From positions 1-32,746 of the forward strand of contig JANXXE010000199.1 of assembly GCA_025350815.1 (NCBI GenBank): a stretch of DNA of 32,746 bases, in the 5' to 3' direction. The position numbers were made by a program, and so were the translations under genes. How positions within the stretch are numbered: position 1 is the stretch's first letter; each line of letters opens with the position of its first letter. The notes under the pieces were generated by a model. It did no database searches, was not told the DNA's origin, and worked only from the letters and a program-made list of their open reading frames with translations. Source of the stretch: Myxococcales bacterium (GTDB lineage: Bacteria > Myxococcota_A > Polyangia > Fen-1088). Positions 8,901-13,936 of the stretch are shown piece by piece.

Positions 8901-9596
8901 GACAACTTTGGCGGCTCTTTGGTCCGCCTGGGTGACGGCTCGCTGGTTGTTGGCGGCGGCAACTCGGTGGGCTTCGACGACGACATGCTGTTGTGTCGCC
9001 TGACGTCGGCGGGGGTGCCCGAGGCATCCTGGGGTGCGGATGGGTTCATCCAGACCGACTGGACCATGGGGACGGGTATCGGCGTGAAGGACAACGCCAA
9101 TGACTCGGCCGAGATGATCGAGGAGATGACGCTGGATCCTGTCGATAGCTCAATCATCGCTGTCGGAAGCTATTACCCGCAGGTGGTGGGGACGGACTTC
9201 GACACCAACTTTGCAATTATCAAGTACAAGTCGAACGGTGCACTGGATAGCGCGTTCGGTACCAACGGCAAGGTCAGCGTGGACTTCGACGGCGAGGCGG
9301 ACCGGGCCTTCGGCGTTGCGCGGGATGCCGACGGCAAGTTGGTTGTGGTTGGGGAATCCAAGAAGGCCGGTAAGGTTCGCACGGCCATCGTGCGGCTGAA
9401 TTCCAACGGCACCCTGGATTCGACCTTCGGAACAGGCGGCAAGAGTTTGATCCAGGTCGACGCCAGTGGCTTTGCCGAGCGTGGTGAGGGCGTGGCCATT
9501 CAAGCTGACGGCAACGTCGTGGTCACCGGCTGGTCGGACACGGGCGCGGCTCGCCACCTGTTCGTTCTGCGTCTGGTCGGCCCCGTCGCCAACTAG
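2988..9596 (+). CDS. giant lipoprotein: 8 choice-of-anchor D domains, 24 disintegrin-like Cys repeats, delta-60 propeller
   Basis: The protein has about 2,202 residues. Residues 1-27 form a lipoprotein signal peptide with lipobox VAGC (C27), followed by a Gly/Ser/Asp linker. From about residue 62 to 918 there are eight domains of about 105 residues, each opening with a pattern like ISPxxxDFGxVxxGxxS and FTVTNTG. This is the choice-of-anchor D (ASPM/SPD-2/Hydin-like) Ig fold. A Cys-rich head (about 920-954) leads into 24 tandem repeats of mostly 32 residues (955-1736) on the pattern CRxxxGxCDxAExCTGxxAxCPxDxF. A short Cys-rich spacer follows. From residue 1783 to the end is a delta-60 repeat region (LDxxFGxxGK ... 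DGKxVVxG), probably a beta-propeller. The whole looks like a long surface-displayed, disulfide-stabilised rod with a propeller tip, perhaps for adhesion or cell contact; that role is inference. Repeat 13 lacks one cysteine. Confidence 0.93.
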   Translation: MISYSRRGLCDSAAGIVFAVSLAVAGCGNATDSGVSDGGSIDVGSTGDVGDASDAPVAMIVISPMANDFGMVVQGATKGPVSFTVTNTGGSSSGGMTPSLVGPNAEEFGIVKNNCLAPLGEGESCTVTASFSPATPGAKVAGLQVASVFGGTATGGLVGAGVSASALTLTPNVQPFGTVAVGSTSPKVSFTVTNTGGVPSGVPAVGVGGSNSSDFSIQSNACTTALPAAGTCIVVVRFNPSAAGGKSAILSAKATPGGTAMAVLTGDAADGSTGLSMSPSLNDFGPILVGAQSPTVKFTVTNSGTLATGALTTSLGGVQPGQFQITTNTCMAALMPAATCAIEVKFAPAAPGAKSAVLSVSGTPGGTVSAALSGQGSANAALAISPTLADLGSVIVGSSSDAFQFRVVNGGGVPSGALMTALAGPDSAAFSLVADGCTGRQLLPGGDCLLSVRFTPSAAGARSAILTVAGLPGGTTAAAVTARGLTPGALTISPGGRQFGGVLLGSTADAAVFTITNTGSAPTGTLLVQVSGLHPAQFPIVAGSNNCFNKILAPAASCTVSVAFTPAGAGDKSASLNVSGSPGGTVSASLAGTGLSPAALSIAPQTQDFGSVVQGGSSSNVNFVVTNNGAQTSGGITASILGQDIGDFDVVINGCTTLVTGAKCTVVVRFKPTALGDRTARLEVGAIPGGMALATLNGKGVKPAALTISPTPFTFDDRVVGQTSEAALFTVKNTGGDSTSTLSVALSGANVAEFTIAANGCGALAPGASCDVSVKFAPTSAGGKVASLDVNDGTNSSVSASLGGRGLGKLSIAPATWDFGEISVLNLQGGLLVKPFVVTCTGGGSACGPLQTAVATADPSAFSIVGLDTCAGASLAAGGSCTVVVRFLPTSTGLKTGTLAVTGGGGESASAALIGTAVGCKVNDECSVAGVCEVAVCDVEKGVCGTKLATVGTVCRVAAGICDVAEVCTGDSAECPADRFRNPRIVAADTNADQQPCRPAAGGCDLAEFCSGESAECPADVVQTAEVICHESRGACDPAERCSGQSAVCPDDAVLTTGTVCREAPGACDLAEVCDGQSPVCPDDVFKSVETVCRGSEGICDAQETCTGKSALCPDNLFQSVGTVCRGSAGICDVAEVCTGQSAACPNDAFVSADTVCRGAEGICDVAEACTGQSALCPGDSFKSAETVCRGAEGICDVAESCTGQSGACPGDSFKSAETVCRGAEGICDVAEACTGQSAACPGDSFKSAETVCRGSEGICDVAESCTGQASACPADSFKNSDTVCRGSEGVCDVAENCTGQAAACPSDGFQAASVVCRGSEGVCDVAENCTGQAAACPTDSFKNPDTVCRGSEGVCDVAENSTGQAAACPTDSFKSAETVCRGSEGFCDLAESCTGQTAACPADAFKAATVECRASAGICDVAESCTGQAAACPADVFKAATVECRASDGACDTAESCTGQAAACPADAFKAATVECRASAGVCDTAETCTGQTAACPGDAFKAATTECRPSAGVCDNAENCNGQQAACPGDYFKSSDTECRASAGVCDNAETCTGNAAACPADSFKPDTTECRPTAGACDRAEKCTGSAAACPTDQFLLADVVCRGVAEGDPGLCDSEEKCTGTAAACPVDGFKPGNVVCRVVAGDCDVAETCSGMAAACPSNAFQSNNTICRAINGPCDAAENCSGTSATCPTDAFASTDTICRAVTGMCDVAENCLGTASSCPADGFKPDGTGCNDSDVCTGNDVCTAGVCAGPQNHCGNGTCNCNETAVTCRQDCPGPGDLDKTFATSGVVRGNFQDTDDAATAIVIVPSDQKIFVSGFTHSATAEDDNLLLARYSTTGALDTWVQTDVTHTKDRSYAMALDVPNARIMLAGTDNGGLVAARYTYAGALDTGFNGTGIRADGVTGGGGAYRGVVVQPDGMVVLSGEGVFDNDGLYKLLMNRMSATAVLDTMGFNAGSGYRILNHGQVDNFGGSLVRLGDGSLVVGGGNSVGFDDDMLLCRLTSAGVPEASWGADGFIQTDWTMGTGIGVKDNANDSAEMIEEMTLDPVDSSIIAVGSYYPQVVGTDFDTNFAIIKYKSNGALDSAFGTNGKVSVDFDGEADRAFGVARDADGKLVVVGESKKAGKVRTAIVRLNSNGTLDSTFGTGGKSLIQVDASGFAERGEGVAIQADGNVVVTGWSDTGAARHLFVLRLVGPVAN
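5850..8195 (+). repeat. 24-copy in-frame 96-bp repeat array encoding disintegrin-like Cys motifs
   Basis: There are 24 copies of a unit that is 96 bp (32 codons) in most cases. Copy 1 is longer and copy 21 has four extra codons (GVAEGDPGLCD). Each unit normally encodes four cysteines: CR, CD, xCxG and CP. Copies 7 to 9 (about 6454-6741) are nearly identical in DNA, while the outer copies have diverged. This suggests recent expansion from the middle by recombination or slippage. Copy 13 has AGC at 7071-7073 where its neighbours have TGC. The array lies entirely within the giant lipoprotein gene. Copy number may be misassembled if short reads were used. Confidence 0.92.
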
Positions 9597-9640
9597 TTCC
9601 GCCCGTCAGAAGTTCGGTCAGGGCTGGGTCGCCTCCGCTG

Positions 9641-9895
9641 GGATTGAGCGCGGTCGGCGGAAGTGGGTGGTGTGTCAGTTTTCGCGGACGCGCTAATACG
9701 GCCGCTGCGCTGCCACGCGCTCGGCCTCGGCTTGGCATCGGCCGCAGACGGCCGAGCAGCCTCGGACGCCGCGAAAACTGGCACACCACCCACCTCCGCC
9801 TCCTGTGCGTTCAAGCCTCGCTACGACAGAGACGTGGCCAGGCGTGGGCGGCGCTCTTGGTCGGCGCGAGTGTTGAACGCGGAGGAGGGTGGTGG
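9641..9895. repeat. gene-free stretch with three related ~50-bp segments in +/-/+ orientation
   Basis: No convincing gene lies between 9597 and 9967. A 32-bp inverted repeat has arms at 9656-9687 and 9769-9800 with two mismatches (both A/G changes). Each arm carries GTGGGTGGTGTG followed by CAGTTTTCGCGG. The 81-bp spacer has its own shorter pairing, GCTCGGCC near 9720 with GGCCGAGC near 9750, so a nested hairpin is possible. A second inverted pair, GCGTTCAA-2-CTCG at 9807-9820 and its complement at 9867-9880, continues the pattern. The segment from 9867 onward (TTGAACGC, then GGAGGAGGGTGG and GACTGGAACGAAAA) reads as a degenerate third copy. A REP-like element, a decayed mobile element or a structured RNA are all possible. 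Confidence 0.65.
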
Positions 9896-9922
9896 GGGCG
9901 GGGTGTGACTGGAACGAAAAGA

Positions 9923-9945
9923 GGGGGCCTCGGTGGCCCCCTTTT
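9923..9945. terminator. bidirectional rho-independent terminator
   Basis: A 7-bp perfect stem, GGGGGCC (9923-9929) and GGCCCCC (9935-9941), has a 5-base loop and is followed on the plus strand by TTTTGTTT. On the minus strand the stem is followed by TCTTTTC, so it can act in both directions. It lies just beyond the end of the minus-strand Tat lipoprotein gene (stop at 9968) and downstream of the giant lipoprotein gene. Confidence 0.75.
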
Positions 9946-9967
9946 GTTTGCTGCGGGTCGTTTGGGT

Positions 9968-10651
9968 TCAGCCCACGCGTGGATCGGTGGCACTGACAGA
10001 GACGACGACGTAAGGGAACTTCGCCCCTGCCAGGGGGCCGGGCGTGCCGTCGGCCCATGCGTCGCTGTCGAGGGCCACGACATAGGTACCCCGCCGCAGG
10101 GGCGAGCCAAATAGATCTCCCAGCACGACGGCGTGTTCCTGGGCCCCGGGTCGGCTGCCGGTTCGTTCCAGTTCCAGGGTAAGGCCCTGCCCCCCAGTGA
10201 GTGGCACGGGGAAGGTGGTGGCCGGACTGATGCGTGGCACCGGCCCGGCTGCGTAACCCCACGCCTGGAATCGACTGCCGCCCATTCTGACCGACAGCAA
10301 CAGCGAGCTCAGTTCGGGATGCGCCTCGGCCCCGTAAAGGCCGTGGATCGTCACCCAGGCCCGGCCTTGTTCCATGAGGCCGCGGTCCCCGCCAGCCCGG
10401 TCGGCTGATACCAGGCCCGTTAGCTCGTTGGCGGGATGCGCACCGGCCACCAACCGATCAGTTAGTCCGTTGGCCGCGTCGCTGCCGGTAGCGTAGGCGA
10501 CAGGCAGGGGCGGCACCGCCCTGTCGGTTCCGCTGCCCGTGCAGCCGACCAGAGCCAGCGACGAAACGCCGGCGCCTCCGACGGCCAGGAAGTGACGGCG
10601 AGAAACGGAACCTGTGTCGATGGACTTCACGGACGAAAGCTTTTCTGCCAT
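9968..10651 (-). CDS. Tat-exported putative lipoprotein
   Basis: This 227-residue protein starts at ATG 10651 (MAEKLSSVK). Residues 17-22 read SRRHFL, a twin-arginine motif, followed by the hydrophobic segment AVGGAGVSSLALVGC whose last residues form a lipobox (LVGC). It is therefore likely exported folded and lipidated. The rest has no recognised catalytic motif; the C-terminal half ends in a strand-rich region (RRGTYVVALDSDAW ... FPYVVVSVSATDPRVG). It is divergent from the DUF6916 gene across a 78-bp gap and is near the tail-collar operon. I recall proteins of this kind next to DUF6916 and tail-collar genes in other bacteria, which suggests a shared function. The frame extends upstream to 10768, but those residues lack a signal and overlap the neighbour. 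Confidence 0.75.
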   Translation of the reverse strand: MAEKLSSVKSIDTGSVSRRHFLAVGGAGVSSLALVGCTGSGTDRAVPPLPVAYATGSDAANGLTDRLVAGAHPANELTGLVSADRAGGDRGLMEQGRAWVTIHGLYGAEAHPELSSLLLSVRMGGSRFQAWGYAAGPVPRISPATTFPVPLTGGQGLTLELERTGSRPGAQEHAVVLGDLFGSPLRRGTYVVALDSDAWADGTPGPLAGAKFPYVVVSVSATDPRVG

Positions 10652-10729
10652 GGTCTGTCGTACCCCCGCCTGGAGCGTAACACGGGGGGCCCCCGCCCCT
10701 ACGCAGCTTTTGCTGGAACACCCTTTCGC

Positions 10730-11041
10730 ATGATTGAAACGTTTTCGGCCGCCGCCTTCAAACCCCATATCGAGTCGCGCTTCACAGCCCAGGTACGGGG
10801 CGCCGCCCGCGGGGTGTTGCTACAACTTATCGAGGTGGCGCAGCCGCCGGGCGCCATCGGCGAACGGACTTTCTCGCTGGTCTTCAGGGCGGCGCCGGGG
10901 GCCAGCCTACCGCAAGGTATGCACGATCTGGCTCACCCGCAGCTTGGCGCCTTTGCCCTGTTTGTCGTGCCCATTGGACCTGCGCCGGGGGATTCGCAGG
11001 CGCGTCTGCGCTACGAGGCGGTCGTCAACCGCGGCCCCTGA
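10730..11041 (+). CDS. DUF6916-like small protein
   Basis: This protein of about 103 residues starts at ATG 10730 (MIETFSAAAFKPHIESRF). It has the pattern ETFxxxxFxxHxxSxF, then LQLIEV, FSLVFRA, LPQGMHDLAHPQLGAFALFVVPIG and a closing YEAVVNR. This matches what I remember of DUF6916, a small all-beta domain usually found beside tail-collar proteins. There is no signal peptide or membrane segment. Its function is unknown. Its position between the divergent Tat lipoprotein and the convergent acetyltransferase/collar operon fits a conserved neighbourhood. An earlier in-frame ATG at 10592 would overlap the opposite gene and adds residues with no resemblance to the family. Confidence 0.75.
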   Translation: MIETFSAAAFKPHIESRFTAQVRGAARGVLLQLIEVAQPPGAIGERTFSLVFRAAPGASLPQGMHDLAHPQLGAFALFVVPIGPAPGDSQARLRYEAVVNRGP

Positions 11042-11053
11042 CGGGCGCGTCGG

Positions 11054-11536
11054 CTAAGGCGTCCACGCCATCTCGAGATCGAGATCGGTTTGTCCCGTCA
11101 CCTGGAAGCCCAGCCTTTCGTAAAGCCGGCGGGCACGGTTGTCGCGTCGGACTTGCAAGGTGATTTGCGCCCCGGCCCCTCGCGCGGCGGTCTGAAGCTG
11201 GCAGACAAGGGCGCGTCCGACGCCCCGGCCGCGGTGCTGTTCGATGATGGCCAGGTCGACCAGATGCCAGGCTGCCGCTTGCTGATGAACCCAGATACGC
11301 CCTATGGGCGCTTCATCGTGCAACACGATGCCGTCCGAATCAGTTCCAAATCGCGCCGCATACGCCAGTTGCTGCGCCCGCCACTGCATATCCAGGAATG
11401 CCGCTTCGGCCTTGGGGGTCCACCCCCAGCGGGCCAGCTCATCTCGCCGGGTCGAGGCGTACAGGTCGCGCAGGAAGGGTTGATCCGGCGCTGCCGCGGG
11501 TCGAACCCTAAGTCTAGGATCGGGGAGGGAAAACAC
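11054..11536 (-). CDS. GNAT family N-acetyltransferase
   Basis: This 160-residue protein has a clear GNAT fold. The N-terminal strand is LRVRPAAAPDQPFLRDLYAS. A central strand, HLVDLAIIEQHRGRGVGRALV (about residues 90-110), contains the acetyl-CoA binding motif QHRGRGVG. The C-terminal NRARRLYERLGFQVTG segment is also typical. It would transfer an acetyl group from acetyl-CoA to an amine on an unknown substrate. The start is a GTG at 11536 that lies inside the last codons of the upstream tail-collar gene (23-base overlap), so the two are probably co-translated. It is the last gene of the collar operon; it may acetylate a collar protein or its ligand, but this is inference. Confidence 0.9.
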   Translation of the reverse strand: MFSLPDPRLRVRPAAAPDQPFLRDLYASTRRDELARWGWTPKAEAAFLDMQWRAQQLAYAARFGTDSDGIVLHDEAPIGRIWVHQQAAAWHLVDLAIIEQHRGRGVGRALVCQLQTAARGAGAQITLQVRRDNRARRLYERLGFQVTGQTDLDLEMAWTP

Positions 11537-12032
11537 CCTGAAGGGCGATGATGAAAGTCAGCGCCAGCGACGGCTGCAGGTTGTTGTGCGGCTGGGCGGC
11601 ACCCGGAATCGCCGCGCCCAGTGGCACGCTGGGCGTGTCTTCACCGTCGCGCGCGCGGTGGTACGCGGAAGTTTCGGACAGGGCAAACGTGGCGCTGGTG
11701 GGTCTGTAATCGGAGGCCGGCTGGTCACTGCCCATCAGGCGGTGTCCGTGCGTGGGCAATTCGGTGACACCCAGGGTCACCGTCGCTGCCCCACTGGTTT
11801 CACCGAGACTGCGGGCCGTGAGTCCCGCCCCGCTGCCCGGGTGCATGGGGGCGCGGTCCCGAAGATCGGGCAGACCAAAGGTGGTGCTGCCGTCGCCCCC
11901 GTAGGTCGTCCCCAGCAAACTGAACAGGGCCGTGTTCTGTGAGATGGACATCAACTGACCCTCACAAAGGGCCCAGCCGCGGGGGGGGAAGTTGCCAGCA
12001 AAAATCCGAATCTCGGCGACAAATGGATCCAT
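11514..12032 (-). CDS. tail-collar domain protein (microcystin-dependent protein family), paralogue 3
   Basis: The protein has 172 residues. The N-terminal 60 residues hold the tail-collar signature: FVAEIRIFAGNFPPRGW, then CEGQLMSISQN, LLGTTYGGDG and TFGLPDLRDRAPMHPG. The C-terminus ends PHNNLQPSLALTFIIALQG, as in microcystin-dependent proteins (MdpB-like). The fold is related to phage short tail fibres, but family members are often encoded outside phages and their role is unclear. I chose ATG 12032 because the family begins at MDPFVAEI; the frame is open 18 codons further upstream. It is spaced two bases from the preceding paralogue and overlaps the acetyltransferase gene. Confidence 0.9.
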   Translation of the reverse strand: MDPFVAEIRIFAGNFPPRGWALCEGQLMSISQNTALFSLLGTTYGGDGSTTFGLPDLRDRAPMHPGSGAGLTARSLGETSGAATVTLGVTELPTHGHRLMGSDQPASDYRPTSATFALSETSAYHRARDGEDTPSVPLGAAIPGAAQPHNNLQPSLALTFIIALQGVFPPRS

Positions 12033-12034
12033 GG

Positions 12035-12550
12035 TCAGTTCTGGCTCGGGAAAATACCGTAGAGGGATATGATGAAATTCACGCAAAGATAGGGCTGAAG
12101 GTTGTTGTGCGGCTGGTTGCCGCCGACCTGGGAAATCGACGCGGCATGCATGGCGCCCAGAGTTCCCTCCTTCACGTAATGCTGACCGCGCGCAATCGCC
12201 GGTACGCGTCCGGCCTGGCCCCTGTCCGTCGCCTGGGCATTCGTCCCGACGAAGTTGTGAGTATGTGTCGGCACCTGATTTGTGGTCACAGCGACGGCTT
12301 CGGTGCCCAGGCTTTCACCCAATTGCCGCGCGGACAGGCCCGCCCCTGTTCCCGAGTGTATGGGAAGCCGCCCCTGCAAGTTCGGAAGCGCGAATGTGGA
12401 TTGGCCGTCTCCCCCGTAGGTGGTACCGATCAAGTTGAACAAGGTCTCGTTTTCTGAAATCGCCATCAGCTGTCCGCTGCACAGGGACCAGCCTGCGGGG
12501 GCGAAGTTTCCCCCGAACATTCGAATTTCGCCGACAAATGGTTGCGACAT
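12035..12550 (-). CDS. tail-collar domain protein (microcystin-dependent protein family), paralogue 2
   Basis: This 171-residue protein starts MSQPFVGEIRMFGGNF. It shares with its neighbours the segments WSLCSGQLMAISEN, LIGTTYGGDGQSTFALPNLQGRLP and the C-terminal PHNNLQPYLCVNFIISLYGIFP. The middle (about residues 90-145) is the variable part and differs strongly between the three paralogues, as expected if it carries binding specificity. It lies 11 bases after paralogue 1 and 2 bases before paralogue 3. No signal peptide is present, so export, if any, uses another route. Confidence 0.9.
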   Translation of the reverse strand: MSQPFVGEIRMFGGNFAPAGWSLCSGQLMAISENETLFNLIGTTYGGDGQSTFALPNLQGRLPIHSGTGAGLSARQLGESLGTEAVAVTTNQVPTHTHNFVGTNAQATDRGQAGRVPAIARGQHYVKEGTLGAMHAASISQVGGNQPHNNLQPYLCVNFIISLYGIFPSQN

Positions 12551-12561
12551 GACAGTGGGCC

Positions 12562-13062
12562 TCAGTTGCGACTGGGGAATATGCCCTGAAGGGCGATAAC
12601 GAAATTCACGACAAAGCTGGGTTGCATGTTGTTGTGCGCCTGCGCGCCACCTGTCGCGGGGGACACCATGTCGGGATGCATCGCCACGGCTGCTGTCTGC
12701 GCCGCCCAGGCCTCGTCCGCCGCAAGCGCCAGTTGGTTGCCCACGGCCCGTCGGACAGAGCCCTCGGTGGCACTGGCGAGGACCGTGTGGGCGTGATCCG
12801 CCTGGTCGCGCGTCAGGGTCACCGATTCCTCGCCCACCTTTTGCCCAAGAGTAATGGTTGATCCGGGTGCAACCGGCACCCGACCGCGGAGATCCGGTAG
12901 GGCGAAAGTCGTACGACCGTCGCCGCCGTAGGTCGTCCCCAGCAGGGAGAACAGCGCCTGGTTCTGGTTGATGGGCATCAGCTGCCCGTTGCAGAACGCC
13001 CAGCCCCGCGGAGCGAAGTTAAACGCCACCAACGAGACCTGTCCAAGGAATGGTTCCGACAC
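12562..13062 (-). CDS. tail-collar domain protein (microcystin-dependent protein family), paralogue 1
   Basis: This protein of about 166 residues starts at a GTG (13062), giving the N-terminus MSEPFLGQVSLVAFNF that is standard for the family. It carries WAFCNGQLMPINQN, LLGTTYGGDGRTTFALPDLRGRVP and the C-terminal AHNNMQPSFVVNFVIALQGIFPSRN. The frame is open further upstream, but those residues do not resemble the family and belong to a different gene remnant. It is the first gene of the three-paralogue cluster. A second GTG three codons upstream is the other possible start. No strong Shine-Dalgarno sequence is visible. Confidence 0.88.
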   Translation of the reverse strand: MSEPFLGQVSLVAFNFAPRGWAFCNGQLMPINQNQALFSLLGTTYGGDGRTTFALPDLRGRVPVAPGSTITLGQKVGEESVTLTRDQADHAHTVLASATEGSVRRAVGNQLALAADEAWAAQTAAVAMHPDMVSPATGGAQAHNNMQPSFVVNFVIALQGIFPSRN

Positions 13063-13075
13063 GGGGCACACCGTA

Positions 13076-13332
13076 TCATGCGTCGAAGGCCTCGCGCCAG
13101 TGGTGTTCGAACAGCAGTGTTGCGGGCCGCCAGACGGACGCGGTTGTGAGCGACCGCAGCGACGATGACCCGCCGTCGGGCGACGATGCCAGCAGGCGCC
13201 TCGCTTCGGCCAGCAGCGACGGGAAGATAGGGTGCCGCCGCCCAGATCCGCGTCGGTCAGCGCGCCGAGAGATGCCCGTCGAGTCGCGTCGGGGGCGCTG
13301 AAGGCCAGCGTCGAAGGGCGCCCTTGTCGCAA
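13076..13332 (-). pseudogene. possible frameshifted gene remnant upstream of the tail-collar genes
   Basis: Two adjacent segments in different reading frames both look protein-like. The first (about 13355 to 13243, minus strand) reads ALVDEGLRQGRPSTLAF and continues to ALTDADLGGG. The second (about 13236 to 13076) reads HPIFPSLLAEARRLLAS, continues to LLFEHHWREAFDA and stops 13 bases before the first tail-collar GTG. The break falls in a G/C-rich run near 13230-13243, where one base added would join the two frames. There is no proper start codon for the first segment; it follows a stop and then a TTG at 13332. It could be a 5'-truncated, frameshifted pseudogene, a sequencing error, or chance open frames in high-GC DNA. 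The family is not recognised. Confidence 0.3.
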
Positions 13333-13351
13333 GCCCTCGTCGACAAGGGCG

Positions 13352-13894
13352 TTATTCCTTCAGTGCCGCGTCGATGGTGGCGCGCAATTCGAGATCTTCG
13401 GGCTGCACCTTGGCCCCGAAGGCGCGTTTCACCTGCCCGTCCTTGCCGACCACGTACTTGGCGAAGTTCCATTTGGGGGCGTCGTGCTTGGCGGTCAGGA
13501 ACTTGTAGACGGCGGCCTGGTCGGGACCCTTTGTGGCGACCTTGGCGAACAGCGGAAAGGTGACCCTGTACTTCAACGAGCAGAACTTCTTGATCTCTGC
13601 CTCGCTGCCCGGTTCTTGTTTGCCGAAGTCGTTGGACGGAAAGCCCAGCACCGCGAATCCCTTGCCCTTGTATTCTTCGTACAGCTTTTCCAAACCGGCG
13701 TACTGGGGTGTGTTGCCGCATTCGGATGCCGTGTTCACGATCAGCAGCACCTGGCCCTTGTAGGTGGCCAGCGACTGCGGTTTGAGGTCTATCGTCTGGA
13801 CCGTGAGATCGTGCAGGGACATGGGGGACTCCTTCGGGGCGGGGGACGTCGCGGCGGCCGCAGCGACGAGGGCGCAGATGGCAAGCAGTTTCAT
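13352..13894 (-). CDS. glutathione peroxidase family protein, exported
   Basis: This 180-residue protein has an N-terminal signal-like segment (MKLLAICALVAAAAATS), so it probably acts outside the cytoplasm. The catalytic set is complete: Cys59 in NTASECG, Gln93 in FGKQEPGS, and Trp142-Asn143 in KWNFAKY. The enzyme reduces hydroperoxides; bacterial cysteine versions commonly use thioredoxin-like partners rather than glutathione. It lies 42 bases after the FHA regulator gene and is likely the last gene of the long minus-strand run. A later start at residue 25 (MSLHDL) would remove the signal and give a typical cytoplasmic family length, so localisation is uncertain. Confidence 0.93.
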   Translation of the reverse strand: MKLLAICALVAAAAATSPAPKESPMSLHDLTVQTIDLKPQSLATYKGQVLLIVNTASECGNTPQYAGLEKLYEEYKGKGFAVLGFPSNDFGKQEPGSEAEIKKFCSLKYRVTFPLFAKVATKGPDQAAVYKFLTAKHDAPKWNFAKYVVGKDGQVKRAFGAKVQPEDLELRATIDAALKE

Positions 13895-13936
13895 ACTCGC
13901 ACTATAGCTGGTCGCCCGCGGCGGGGCACCTTGGCC

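Noticed and set aside
11514..13062. Prophage remnant suggested by the tail-collar domains
   Set aside because: No capsid, terminase, integrase, portal or other tail genes are present; the collar family is common outside phages.
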